From: Parvibaculum sedimenti | GTDB taxonomy: Bacteria > Pseudomonadota > Alphaproteobacteria > Parvibaculales > Parvibaculaceae | Direction: 5' to 3' | Assembly (NCBI RefSeq): GCF_009184905.1 | Contig: NZ_WESC01000002.1 | Span: 186,001-250,000 of the forward strand | DNA: 64,000 nucleotides | In this document: piece after piece, positions 48,049 through 59,730 of the stretch | How positions within the stretch are numbered: position 1 is the first letter of the stretch | How the letters are laid out: every line of letters begins with the position of its first letter | Made by a program: the position numbers and the translations under genes | Notes under the pieces: generated by a model | What the model saw: the letters and a program-made list of their open reading frames with translations, nothing else | The model's database searches: none | Told to the model about the DNA's origin: nothing

Positions 48049-48683
48049 GCGGGCACCTCCTCGTCCGCAGCCTGCGGCGCGCCGAGCACCAGCGAACGCG
48101 CGGTGCCGAGCCCCATATCCTGATGCGTCGCTGCGACGATGATGCCGCCCCCCGCCAGATGCGCCTCCATCAGCCCGACGAGCCGCGCAATGCTTGCCCT
48201 GTCGAGCGCGACAGTCGGTTCGTCGAGAAGCCAGACTGGACGCGGCGCAAGCAGCAGCCGCGATAGCGCGAGGCGACGCTTCTGCCCCGCCGACAGATAG
48301 GCGACAGGCAACTCGACGAGATCGTCGAGATCGAGCTGCGCCAAAGCCTCGTCAATCCCCGCGCCGCCGAGATAACTTGCCCAGAACTCAGCGGTCTCGC
48401 GCACGCTCATCGCCGGCTTCAACGCGTCGAGATGGCCGACATAATGTGTCTGTTCCGGCAATGTGCGCTCCGGATCGCCACCATCGAGCGCGATCCGCCC
48501 GCCCGCGATGTCAACGAGACCGGCAATCTGCCGCAGCAAGCTCGATTTGCCCGCGCCGTTGCGGCCGGTGACGATCAGCGCCTCGCCGCCGCCAACCTCG
48601 AAATCGAGGCCGCCGAAGACGACGCGGCCCCCGCGCTCGCAGGCGAGGCCGGAAGCGCTGAGGCGAAGAGATTCAGATTTCAT
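48045..48683 (-). CDS. ccmA: Haem exporter ATP-binding protein CcmA
   Basis: ATPase of the CcmAB complex; 212 residues. Seen: Walker A GRNGAGKSSLLRQIAG (about 39-54), the signature YLSAGQKRRLALSRLLL, and Walker B VWLLDEPTVALD. Overlaps ccmB by four bases downstream and the crotonase gene by eleven bases upstream, so all six genes form one transcription unit. Confidence 0.95.
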   Translation of the reverse strand: MKSESLRLSASGLACERGGRVVFGGLDFEVGGGEALIVTGRNGAGKSSLLRQIAGLVDIAGGRIALDGGDPERTLPEQTHYVGHLDALKPAMSVRETAEFWASYLGGAGIDEALAQLDLDDLVELPVAYLSAGQKRRLALSRLLLAPRPVWLLDEPTVALDRASIARLVGLMEAHLAGGGIIVAATHQDMGLGTARSLVLGAPQAADEEVPA

Positions 48684-49506
48684 CGAAACGTCCGCCGCGC
48701 CCCTTGCCAGCCGCGAAGCGGGCGGCTCCCTTCACCGTCTCACCGGTCGCCATCACCTTGCGGCCATGTTCAAATTCATTGGCGATGGCCTGATCATAGG
48801 CAAGATCCCATTGCTCATAGGCCGACATGCGGTCATGCCGGAGGCAGGTCTGCGGAAAGCGCGCAATTTCCGCGGCAAGCCGTTCGGCCTCGGCGCGTCC
48901 CTCGCCCTTCCGCACGACACGGTTTGCAAGGCCCATCGACAACGCCTCATCGGCATGGACCGGACGGCCTGTCAGGATCAGATCCATCGCCCGCGAATGA
49001 CCGATGAGACGCGGCAGCCGCACCGTTCCGCCGTCGATCAGCGGCACGCCCCAGCGGCGGCAGAATACGCCCATCACGGCGTCTTCCTCGACGACGCGCA
49101 TGTCGCACCAGAGCGCGAGTTCGAGCCCGCCTGCCACGGCGAAGCCGGAAATCGCTCCAATGACAGGCTTTGAAAGCACCATGCGCGACGGACCCATGGG
49201 CCCATCACCCGCCATTCGGTCGAAATCGAGCCCGGTCGCAGGCGGTGTCGTGCGGTTGCTGCGCGGCAATGAGCCGCCCGGCGTATAGGCGGGGCCCTCC
49301 GAAACGGCCTTGAGATCGGCCCCGGCGCAGAATGTTCCATGATCGCCGACGAACACACCGACCAGCGCCTCCTCGTCGCGCTCAAAGGCAAGAAAGGCCT
49401 CCGCCAGCGCAGAGGCGGTCGGCCTGTCGACGGCGTTCTTCACCTGCGGCCGGTTCAAAATCACCGTTGTCACAGGCCCATTTTTCTCGACGTGAACGGC
49501 ATTCAT
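48673..49506 (-). CDS. Crotonase-family protein (enoyl-CoA hydratase-like)
   Basis: Crotonase-fold acyl-CoA enzyme; 277 residues. Seen: oxyanion-hole segments GTFCAGADLKA and AISGFAVAGGLELALWCD. Glu129 matches the first catalytic Glu of true hydratases, but the second is replaced by Cys149 in GVFCRRWGVPLIDGG, so simple hydration is doubtful; this subtype is common and poorly characterised. Start 49506 follows GGGGAAG. It overlaps ccmA by eleven bases and leads the ccm operon, an association without an obvious biochemical reason. Confidence 0.85.
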   Translation of the reverse strand: MNAVHVEKNGPVTTVILNRPQVKNAVDRPTASALAEAFLAFERDEEALVGVFVGDHGTFCAGADLKAVSEGPAYTPGGSLPRSNRTTPPATGLDFDRMAGDGPMGPSRMVLSKPVIGAISGFAVAGGLELALWCDMRVVEEDAVMGVFCRRWGVPLIDGGTVRLPRLIGHSRAMDLILTGRPVHADEALSMGLANRVVRKGEGRAEAERLAAEIARFPQTCLRHDRMSAYEQWDLAYDQAIANEFEHGRKVMATGETVKGAARFAAGKGRGGRFDEI

Positions 49507-49743
49507 GACGCTTCCCCGATTTTTCTCTCGCCCTTCAATATCATCCCTGTACGGGCAGGGCGAAGCATAGCCTTCACGAACGAAAGACATTATAGTCGCG
49601 CGCGTTAAGCAGATAGGCCCATAGGCGGGAAGCGGCGGCGATCATGTCGGGGCCCCAGCGCGTTTTCACCGCGCGGGAGGCACGCACAACGCCACCTCGT
49701 TTCCCCCTCCCCGTCCGGGCCGGCAGCATCAAGGAACGATCGA

Positions 49744-52962
<3,219 letters not shown>

Positions 52963-52984
52963 CGCATCGGCCCACTGAATGCGG

Positions 52985-53015
52985 AAAGGGCGCTCCCGAG
53001 GGAGCGCCCTTTTTG
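52985..53015 (+). terminator. Intrinsic terminator after acnA
   Basis: Stem GGGCGCTCCC (52988-52997) / GGGAGCGCCC (53000-53009), effectively a tetraloop hairpin, followed by five T and TTTGTTTG-like sequence. It lies 26 bases after the acnA stop. Confidence 0.9.
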
Positions 53016-53066
53016 TTTGTCTTTATGAACCGGAAATCCAAACAGGCGCAGCGATGAGCAAGCCTC

Positions 53067-54173
53067 TTACTGCTGGCCGCCCGCATCATGCGTCAGCAGA
53101 TCCATGGACTGCGTGAGCTGGTTGCCTGCCTGCTGCGGCAGCTTGTACGCCCAGGGGCCGAGCCGCTCATTGAGCATCTTGGCCCGGACCTCAACCGGCT
53201 TCATGTCGGCGCCGGGAACCGCAATTGCCGGATCGGCCGTAGCGGTAATCTTTGCCCAGAGCGCACCACCGCCGCCTGTCATGGTCAGCGAAACGCGCAG
53301 GCCATCGAAGGTTTCAATCACGGCGCTCGGCGAGGTGGCGGGGAATTGCAACGAGCCCACAGGCGCCGCGTCGTCGAACATGAGATCGACGACACTCGTC
53401 GCCGTTCCATTGACGACAGGTGCGCCACGCGTGACGCGGCCTGCCGGAATATTCTCCAGTGCGAAATCTTCCACGTCCTTCGAGGGACGGCTCATCACCA
53501 CCGGGTGATCCGTGCCCGCCCAAAGGGTGACGCGCTTTATCTCGTCACGCTTGATGTCAATGAAGCTCGTATCGAGCCAGTCCTGCGCCGTCTGGAACAG
53601 CGGGAAGCGACCGCGCGCAAGCCAGCTCTGGTTCTCGCCATCGCGGCGGAGATAGATCATGCCCTTTCCGCGCGCATCGGCGGTCTGGTCGGGAACCTTG
53701 CCTGCGAGAAAGGCGACCATGCGTTTGCCCGACTTGTCGAAAAGCTCGATGCGCGTCGCCGTGCCGAGATCGTCCGGCGAAAGAAGGCCGAGATTGCGAT
53801 GCCATTCGGGACGCGCGGTGCGCGGCTCATAAAGCACCAGCTCGGAAATGCCGATCAGCGCCTTCTGAACGAGATCCTGCTTCGCCGGATAGTTCTGGCG
53901 TTCGGCCACCGTCCAGCGCCCGTCCGCCCCACGATTGAGCGTGATCTTTTCAACGCCGCGCAAACCACGGCCCAGCGTGTAGGTGATCCGACCCACCTGA
54001 TCGAGCTTCGTCTCGAGGCCCTGGTAAAGCGGCTCCGGCTTGAACTTGACGCGGACGCCGCGTTCCTGCGTCACCACCGCGACAGTTGCCGCGACGACGG
54101 CGACGGCGGTGGCAAGCGCGAGGATCGCGAGATTGCGAAGCGGCTTGTTGGTCTTGAGTGCTGCGAGGTTCAT
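53067..54173 (-). CDS. DUF4340 protein of a Gld-type ABC cluster
   Basis: A 368-residue protein with one N-terminal transmembrane helix (about 14-35) and a large extracytoplasmic part matching the DUF4340 type: VEKITLNRGADGRWTVAERQNYPA, LGLLSPDDLGTATRIELFDKSG and YLRRDGENQSWLARG. Such proteins travel with GldG-like ABC auxiliaries and are thought to work with the transporter on the periplasmic side; the molecular role is not known. It starts one base after the GldG-like stop, the last gene of the cluster. Confidence 0.85.
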   Translation of the reverse strand: MNLAALKTNKPLRNLAILALATAVAVVAATVAVVTQERGVRVKFKPEPLYQGLETKLDQVGRITYTLGRGLRGVEKITLNRGADGRWTVAERQNYPAKQDLVQKALIGISELVLYEPRTARPEWHRNLGLLSPDDLGTATRIELFDKSGKRMVAFLAGKVPDQTADARGKGMIYLRRDGENQSWLARGRFPLFQTAQDWLDTSFIDIKRDEIKRVTLWAGTDHPVVMSRPSKDVEDFALENIPAGRVTRGAPVVNGTATSVVDLMFDDAAPVGSLQFPATSPSAVIETFDGLRVSLTMTGGGGALWAKITATADPAIAVPGADMKPVEVRAKMLNERLGPWAYKLPQQAGNQLTQSMDLLTHDAGGQQ

Positions 54174-54174
54174 T

Positions 54175-56124
54175 TCATGCCCCCTTGATCGCGCGCGCCT
54201 TGCGGCGGCGATGGCGGAGGATCGCGATGACGAGCGCGATGATGGCGACGAGGATCGGCATAAGCGCGACGTTTACGAAGCGAATTTCGGTCGCGAGCCT
54301 GTCGATGTCGCGGCGCAGGTTGCGCTGCACATCGCGCAATGCCTTGCGGCTCTGCAGGAGTTCGGTGCGGAACTTCGCAACTTCCTCCTGCTCATGCGGA
54401 TCGGCCGCCTGACCGCTTTGCGCTTCGGCCGCGCCATTCGTCTGAAGAGCGGCGAGATGCTGCTCCGTTTCCGTGATCTTCGCCTTCAAAGTCTCCTGCT
54501 CGGCGAGGAACTTGCGTTCGGCCTCGCGTCGCAGATTGTCGACCACCACGAAGGGACGGTCGGCGCGTTCACGTGCGCGCAGGGAGATGAGGTCGTCGGA
54601 GCCCATCAGATTGTCAATGGCGGAGAGAATGAACTTCGCATTGTCCGCAACTGGTTCGAGCGTGCGGTCATTGCCATAGCCCGAACTCTGCACCCAGAAG
54701 CGATCATCGAGGAGATCGCTATCCGCCACGACGATGATGTTCGCGTCGGCCTTGGTCTGCCCCATATAGTCGAGCGGCTTTTCCATTGCGTCCGAACGCT
54801 TGGTCTCGTCTTCCGCCGACGGCGGCGGCGCGGCGGTGAAAGCGCTCTTCAGCGGGCCCGAAACGCGCGCAGCAATCACATAGCGCTCGCCAGTCGGCTT
54901 GAAGCCGCTCAGCAACTCGTCCGGCGTATGTCCCGCTTTCACATAGTCGATATCATAGGTTTCGGCATCCTTGGAGGACCAGAAGAGCGGCGTGAACTTC
55001 GTCGTCGCGCCAGGCTCCTGCTTCAGGAAACCGACCGTGCCCATATTGATCTGGTCGATGGTCGCCGTGACGATGTCGTTATGGTCGAAATTCGTCTTCG
55101 GCACGCCGAGCCAGAGCACATAGTCGCTCGTCTGCCGCCGCGCATCGAGGTTCGTCTGCACACGCATGGCGAGATCGCGGTCGCCGATAACGCGCCTCGG
55201 ATCGTACTCGACACCCCAGCTCTTGAGGAGCGTTGGAAGGTCGGAGGCTTCGGTATAGCCCTGCACAGGCTGACCATTCGGCCCGGCGGTGAGGCTGACC
55301 TCCGAATGCGGATCGACGAAGGCCAGCACACGGCCGCCACGCATCACGAACTGGTCGATGGCGTAAAGCGTCTGCTGGTCGAGCTGCTTGGGATGCGCAA
55401 TCATCAGCACATCAACGTTTTCCGGCACCTTGACGAATTTCTGCTCGATGAAATTGATCTCGAAGCGGTTCTGCAATTCCTGATAGATCGCGAAGGGCTG
55501 CGACTGGCCGCGCATCGCCGCGACGAGGCCTCCCGCGCCCGTATCCATCGGAATGTTGGTGACAATACCAAGCACCGGCTTCTTCGGACGGCTCAGATTC
55601 TGGATCAGCCGCGTCACGTCATATTCGAGATATTGCTGACGCTCGTCGGTGAAATAGGGAACCGCTTCGATGCCATCGACCATATTGGTGCCGACGAGCC
55701 CGAAATAGATGACTTCGCCTTCCGTCGTCCGCGCGCCCTTGAGGCCGAGCGACATGGCAAGGTCTTCCTGCTCGGAGAAGGGCTCTGGATCGATTACTTC
55801 AAGAATGATCTTGCCATGCGAACGGTCGCGGATTTCCTCCAGAAGATCGCGCACGCGATTGGCATAGGCGCGGACCTGCGGGAAGTCGGTCGCTAGCGAT
55901 TCCGAATAGAAGAACTTCAGCGTGATCGGCTCGTCGATCTTGGCAAGGACATTTTCAGTGCCCTTCGACAGCGTGAAGAGCCGCGCCTGCGTCAGATCCA
56001 CCTGCGCCGAGCGGAAGACGATGTTCGAAAAGAGATTAACGGCGAGGAACAGCACGGCAAGAAGCACGAGCGTCGCAATGCCATAGGCTGAGCGGCTTAC
56101 ATTTTGGTGCATGGGCTTCTGCAT
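54175..56124 (-). CDS. GldG-like ABC-transporter auxiliary protein
   Basis: Membrane-anchored ABC auxiliary of the GldG (ABC_transp_aux) family; 649 residues. One N-terminal helix (about 14-36), then the extracytoplasmic domain with RLFTLSKGTENVLAKIDEP, RVRDLLEEIRDRS, and the central ABC_transp_aux core (KKPVLGIVTNIPMD, VDVLMIAHPKQLD, RGGRVLAFVDPHSE). A coiled-coil (about 560-615, Glu/Lys/Arg-rich) precedes a C-terminal transmembrane helix and a basic tail. GldFG are known from Bacteroidetes gliding; proteobacterial homologues have no proven cargo. Start 56124 or 56112. Confidence 0.87.
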   Translation of the reverse strand: MQKPMHQNVSRSAYGIATLVLLAVLFLAVNLFSNIVFRSAQVDLTQARLFTLSKGTENVLAKIDEPITLKFFYSESLATDFPQVRAYANRVRDLLEEIRDRSHGKIILEVIDPEPFSEQEDLAMSLGLKGARTTEGEVIYFGLVGTNMVDGIEAVPYFTDERQQYLEYDVTRLIQNLSRPKKPVLGIVTNIPMDTGAGGLVAAMRGQSQPFAIYQELQNRFEINFIEQKFVKVPENVDVLMIAHPKQLDQQTLYAIDQFVMRGGRVLAFVDPHSEVSLTAGPNGQPVQGYTEASDLPTLLKSWGVEYDPRRVIGDRDLAMRVQTNLDARRQTSDYVLWLGVPKTNFDHNDIVTATIDQINMGTVGFLKQEPGATTKFTPLFWSSKDAETYDIDYVKAGHTPDELLSGFKPTGERYVIAARVSGPLKSAFTAAPPPSAEDETKRSDAMEKPLDYMGQTKADANIIVVADSDLLDDRFWVQSSGYGNDRTLEPVADNAKFILSAIDNLMGSDDLISLRARERADRPFVVVDNLRREAERKFLAEQETLKAKITETEQHLAALQTNGAAEAQSGQAADPHEQEEVAKFRTELLQSRKALRDVQRNLRRDIDRLATEIRFVNVALMPILVAIIALVIAILRHRRRKARAIKGA

Positions 56125-56128
56125 CGAC

Positions 56129-56863
56129 CTAACCCGCCTTCTTCATGTCGACGACGATGCCGCAGGCGATGAGCCAGCTCGCGATCAGCGTGAAGAAATA
56201 GATGATGTCGCGAATGTCGATGACGCCCTGCGTGATCGCCGTGAAATGCGTAAGGAAGGAGAAGGACGCAATCGTATTCAACACCTGCTGCGGCGCCCAT
56301 GAGGCGAAGAAGTCCGTCACCAGCGGCAGGCCCGACACGGTGAAGAGGAAACAGACGACGACGCTGACGACGAAGGCGATGACCTGATTGCGCGTCGTGG
56401 CCGAAAGGCACGACCCGATGGCGAGATAGCCGCCCGCCATGAAGAAGCTGCCGATATAGCCGGCCAGGATCACGCCATTGTCGGGATGGCCGAGATAATT
56501 GACCGTGATCCACATTGGGAAGGTGAGCGCGAGCGCAATGCCCGAGAACACCCAAGCCGCAAGGAACTTGCCCAGTACTGCCGCCCAGAGGGGGATCGGC
56601 AGCGACAGCAGCAATTCAATCGAACCCGTGCGGCGCTCCTCCGCCCAGAGGCGCATGGAGATCGCCGGAATGAGGAACAGATAAAGCCACGGGTGAAAAT
56701 TGAAGAAGATCTGGAGATCGGCCTGACCGCTCTCGAAATAGCCACCCATGTAGAATGTGAAGGCGCCCATCGTGAAGAGGAAGATCACGATGAAGATGAA
56801 GGCGAGCGGCGTCGCGAAATAGCCACCGAGCTCGCGGCGGAAAACGGCAAGAAGCTCTCTCAT
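56129..56863 (-). CDS. ABC-2 type permease, GldF-like
   Basis: Six-helix ABC-2 permease; 244 residues. Seen: FRRELGGYFATPLAFIFIVIFLF, FFNFHPWLYLFLIPAISMRLWAEERRTGSIELLLSLP split over helix 2-3, the family's most typical stretch, and FLTHFTAITQGVIDIRD. Overlaps the ATPase stop by four bases and is followed by the GldG-like gene after 4 bases, so the ATPase-permease-auxiliary-DUF4340 order is one operon. Confidence 0.9.
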   Translation of the reverse strand: MRELLAVFRRELGGYFATPLAFIFIVIFLFTMGAFTFYMGGYFESGQADLQIFFNFHPWLYLFLIPAISMRLWAEERRTGSIELLLSLPIPLWAAVLGKFLAAWVFSGIALALTFPMWITVNYLGHPDNGVILAGYIGSFFMAGGYLAIGSCLSATTRNQVIAFVVSVVVCFLFTVSGLPLVTDFFASWAPQQVLNTIASFSFLTHFTAITQGVIDIRDIIYFFTLIASWLIACGIVVDMKKAG

Positions 56864-57882
56864 GCTGCGTTCTTTCCCGGGGTGTCCGCCGTGTCGGAGC
56901 GCGTGAGTTTGCGGAAAACCTCGTCGAGACGGCCCGGCTCGCCGTAAAGCGCGCGCACGGTCCAGTCCTTTTCGCGGGCGAGATCGGCGACTGCGTCGAT
57001 GAGCTTCACTTCCGCCGAGATTGCGTTCTGCTGCATGGGGAAGAGCGTGAAGGTCGTTTCAGTGCCGCGTGGATTGATCTCGATGGAAGCGATGCCCGGC
57101 AGCGCCTTCAGCGCTTCGGCGGCCGCTATGGTCACCTGTCCGCCAACCGTCAGCGAGACGGCATTGTGATAGCGCGAGCGCGCGATGAGTTCGGCGGGCG
57201 TGCCGTCGGCGACGACGCGGCCACGATCGATGATCAGCGCGCGGGTGCAGATCGCATCCACCTCTTCGAGAATATGCGTCGAGATGATGATCGCCTTGTC
57301 GGCCGCCATGCGGGCGATGAGCTTGCGCACCTCGTGCTTCTGGTTCGGGTCGAGTCCGTCGGTCGGCTCGTCCATGATGAGCACGGGCGGATTGTGCAGG
57401 ATCGCCTGGGCGAGGCCCACGCGGCGGCGGAAGCCCTTGGAAAGCGTATCGATGGGCTGTTCGAGCACGCCCTGAAGCTCGGTCGCGGCGACCGCATTCG
57501 CAATCGCGCTGTCGGCGGCGGCGCCCTTCAGCGCGCGCACGCGGGCGATGAATTTGAGAAAGGCGAGAGGCGTCATGTCGCCATAAGCGGGCGCACCTTC
57601 CGGCAGATAGCCGAGCATGCGCTGCGCCGCGAGCTGATCGGTAACGACATCATGCCCGCAAACCGAGGCCCGCCCTGCGCTTGGCGAGAGGAAGCCCGTG
57701 ATCATCTTCATGGTCGTCGATTTGCCCGCGCCATTGGGCCCGAGGAAACCCAGCACCTCGCCGCGCGAGACGCTGAAGCTGATACCGTCGACCGCCGTGA
57801 AGGGCCCAAAACGCTTGGTGAGCCCTTCGATCGCGATCATGGCGTCGCCCGCGGCCGGGTTGTTGCCGTTCGCCGTTTGCAT
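56860..57882 (-). CDS. ABC-transporter ATP-binding protein, GldA-like
   Basis: ATPase of the Gld-type exporter; 340 residues. Seen: Walker A LGPNGAGKSTTMKM (about 47-60), the signature LSKGFRRRVGLAQAI, Walker B VLIMDEPTDGLDPNQ and switch His in STHILEEV. The C-terminal 100 residues form the accessory domain common in export ATPases. Start uncertain: 57882 (ATG) or 57840 (MIAIEGLTKRFG); neither has a strong ribosome site. Confidence 0.88.
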   Translation of the reverse strand: MQTANGNNPAAGDAMIAIEGLTKRFGPFTAVDGISFSVSRGEVLGFLGPNGAGKSTTMKMITGFLSPSAGRASVCGHDVVTDQLAAQRMLGYLPEGAPAYGDMTPLAFLKFIARVRALKGAAADSAIANAVAATELQGVLEQPIDTLSKGFRRRVGLAQAILHNPPVLIMDEPTDGLDPNQKHEVRKLIARMAADKAIIISTHILEEVDAICTRALIIDRGRVVADGTPAELIARSRYHNAVSLTVGGQVTIAAAEALKALPGIASIEINPRGTETTFTLFPMQQNAISAEVKLIDAVADLAREKDWTVRALYGEPGRLDEVFRKLTRSDTADTPGKNAA

Positions 57883-58384
57883 ACTCGCTCGCGTGATGAC
57901 GTGAACTCCCACAAGATCCGGACGGGCTCTATTGTTTTGCCTCGTTTCCCCCAGGACCGGTCTGAATGTGTAGACAAAGCCCCCCTCCCCCTCAAGTGAA
58001 GAATGAGACATCGTAAATGCGGGGGAATTGGCAAGAAGGGAAAAGGCATCCGGACAAAGAAAAACGCGCCGGCGAGGGGGGCTTTCGCGGCGCGTCTTGT
58101 CTCTTGGTGTTGCCCCTTTGAAAGGGGTGGCCCGGTCCCCCAATTCATCCCGGTGGGGCTGGGGGGCTGATGAAACCGGAACTTCAAGAGAACCGGGCCA
58201 GTGAGGCAACGATGCTAGACTGACGGTCCAGTGTGTCCCTGCAAGGGCTGAAAAAAGGCAAGATTGTGATTCTGGATTAACTTCCCGAAAGCTAGCAGAA
58301 TGAAGACCTTAGCCGGTTCGACCGGCAGGCGGGCCGCCGCTTCAGGGCCCGTGTGAAAGCCCGGTTGTAAAGGGAGGTGACGGC
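57883..58384. other. Highly structured divergent intergenic region
   Basis: 502 bases between the GldA-like ATPase and the DUF2794 gene. It contains a cluster of hairpins read as a minus-strand RNA (see the ncRNA entry, about 58056-58205). Towards the plus-strand gene lie GCCGGT-tcg-ACCGGC (58312-58326) and GGGCC/GGCCC (58331-58350), small leader hairpins, and then a strong ribosome site AAGGGAGGTGA. No ORF with family-like content is present. Confidence 0.55.
58056..58205 (-). ncRNA. Candidate small RNA with C-rich loops and intrinsic terminator
   Basis: Read on the minus strand: a first hairpin GGCCCGGT (58199-58192) / ACCGGGCC (58136-58129) contains an inner stem TTCATC/GATGAA whose loop is very C-rich (AGCCCCCCAGCCCC). 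A second hairpin is CCCCTTT/AAAGGGG (58127-58113). A third, ACGCGCC+TCGC stem (58095-58064), has loop AAGCCCCCC and is followed by TTTTCTTT, a textbook terminator that no protein gene needs. Start point and promoter are not defined; a -35-like TTGCAG lies at 58244-58239. It does not match the 4.5S, 6S or tmRNA patterns I know. Confidence 0.45.
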
Positions 58385-58789
58385 ATGGCGGATAGCTTCG
58401 AGGGATCGGAAAGCGCGTCGCGGGCCCAGGGCTCGCTCAGCCTCGTTATCTCGTCGAATGCCACGCCACCAAAATCCCTTCAGGAACCGGATGTCTTTTT
58501 CAACCGCGCCGAGCTCGAGGCAATCCTCTCCGTCTATGGGCGCATGGTGGTCGAAGGCGAATGGCGCGACTACGCCATCGGCTCGACAAGGGAGGTGGCG
58601 GTCTTCGCCGTCCACCGCCGAACCAGCGAAATGCCGCTCTACCGCATCGAAAAGCGCCCGAAACTGACCCGCCGCCAGGGCGCCTATAGCGTCGTCGCCG
58701 CCACCGGCCTCGTGCTGAAGCGCGGCCACGACCTGAAACAGGTTCTCAAAGTCTTCGAAAAGCGCAAGCTGCGCGTCATCGGCGCGTGA
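58385..58789 (+). CDS. DUF2794 family protein
   Basis: A 134-residue protein of the alphaproteobacterial DUF2794 family, function unknown. Seen: the family core VFFNRAELEAILSVYGRMV, GEWRDYAIGSTREVAVFAVHRR, EMPLYRIEKRPKLTRRQGAYSVV and LVLKRGHDLKQVLKVFEKRK; the first 35 residues are polar and variable. AAGGGAGGTGA is seven bases from the ATG. Soluble and basic at its C-terminus. It converges on the Bax-inhibitor gene across a shared terminator. Confidence 0.88.
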   Translation: MADSFEGSESASRAQGSLSLVISSNATPPKSLQEPDVFFNRAELEAILSVYGRMVVEGEWRDYAIGSTREVAVFAVHRRTSEMPLYRIEKRPKLTRRQGAYSVVAATGLVLKRGHDLKQVLKVFEKRKLRVIGA

Positions 58790-58802
58790 GGCTTGCCAAA
58801 TG

Positions 58803-58838
58803 AAAAGCCCCGGTGTTTCCACCGGGGCTTCGTCTTTT
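58803..58838. terminator. Bidirectional terminator between DUF2794 and the Bax-inhibitor gene
   Basis: Perfect 11-base stem AAGCCCCGGTG (58805-58815) / CACCGGGGCTT (58820-58830) with loop TTTC. On the plus strand CGTCTTTTC follows; on the minus strand TTTTCATTT follows. It serves both convergent genes. Confidence 0.87.
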
Positions 58839-58855
58839 CTCGTCCTGCGCTTCGA

Positions 58856-59605
58856 TCAGCGGCGATTGCCGAGGAACTGCAGCAGGAACATGAACATGTT
58901 GATGAAGTCGAGATAGAGCGACAGCGCGCCCATGATCGCCTTCTTGCCGGCGACGACTTCGCCGTCACCCTCGTAATACATCGACTTGATCGTCTGCGTG
59001 TCATAGGCGGTGAGGCCCGCGAAGATGAGCACGCCGATGACCGACACGGCGAATTGCAGGGCAGAGCTCTGCAGGAAGAGGTTCACCAGCGAGGCAACGA
59101 TGATCCCGATCAGGCCCATGAAGAGAAACGAGCCCATCGCCGAGAGGTCGCGCTTCGTCACATAGCCGTAAAGGCTGAGCGATCCGAAGGCGATCGCCGT
59201 GACGAAGAAGGTCTGGGTGATGCTCGCGCCGGTATAGACGAGGAAAACGCTCGAAAGCGACAGGCCCATGAGGCCGGCGAAAATCCAGAACGTGGTCTGG
59301 GCCGCCGAAACGCTCATGCTGTGGATGCGCGCGCTGAGAAAGAAAACAAGCCCGAGCGGCGCGAAAATGACGAGCCACTTCAGCGGGCTGGTGAAGAGCG
59401 CCACGCCGAAGGGCGAAAGCGCGAGACCGGCGCCCGTGTTCTGAACGGCCGCCTGGAAGGCAAGCCAGGCAACGACGCCGGTGATGGCGAGACCCGCCGC
59501 CATATAATTGTAGACGCGAAGCATATAGCTGCGCAGACCCTGGTCGATTGCCGGGCTCTCTACGCCAACGCTGCTCCGCAGTCTGTCTTGGTCAAAATTG
59601 GCCAT
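58856..59605 (-). CDS. Bax inhibitor-1/YccA family membrane protein
   Basis: Seven-helix inner-membrane protein of the BI-1/TMBIM family; 249 residues. Seen: RSYMLRVYNYMAAGLAITGVVAW, SLYGYVTKRDLSAMGSFLFMGLIG, and the C-terminal GALSLYLDFINMFMFLLQFLG, the family signature. Members act as Ca2+/H+ leak channels or interact with FtsH; its role here is not shown. CAGGAGGG lies before the ATG. Single gene, sharing a terminator with DUF2794. Confidence 0.92.
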   Translation of the reverse strand: MANFDQDRLRSSVGVESPAIDQGLRSYMLRVYNYMAAGLAITGVVAWLAFQAAVQNTGAGLALSPFGVALFTSPLKWLVIFAPLGLVFFLSARIHSMSVSAAQTTFWIFAGLMGLSLSSVFLVYTGASITQTFFVTAIAFGSLSLYGYVTKRDLSAMGSFLFMGLIGIIVASLVNLFLQSSALQFAVSVIGVLIFAGLTAYDTQTIKSMYYEGDGEVVAGKKAIMGALSLYLDFINMFMFLLQFLGNRR

Positions 59606-59730
59606 ATCTCTGCACCCTCCTGGCAGTGCGTATCTAATATTGGCGGTTCACCCCTCGAATTCAAGGGAAATGGACCATGCCAGCATGGCGATGCGGTGAA
59701 TATTGCGTAACCGTTTCAGGACCTTAGCTC

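Noticed and set aside
58056-58205. Hairpin cluster as 6S RNA, SRP 4.5S RNA or tmRNA
   Set aside because: It lacks the GGAAGGAAGC-type SRP loop, the single long 6S stem with central bubble, and any tRNA-like ends; kept only as an unnamed candidate small RNA.
56860-58209. 449-residue version of the Gld-type ATPase
   Set aside because: The extra N-terminus runs through the terminator and hairpin cluster and adds no domain.
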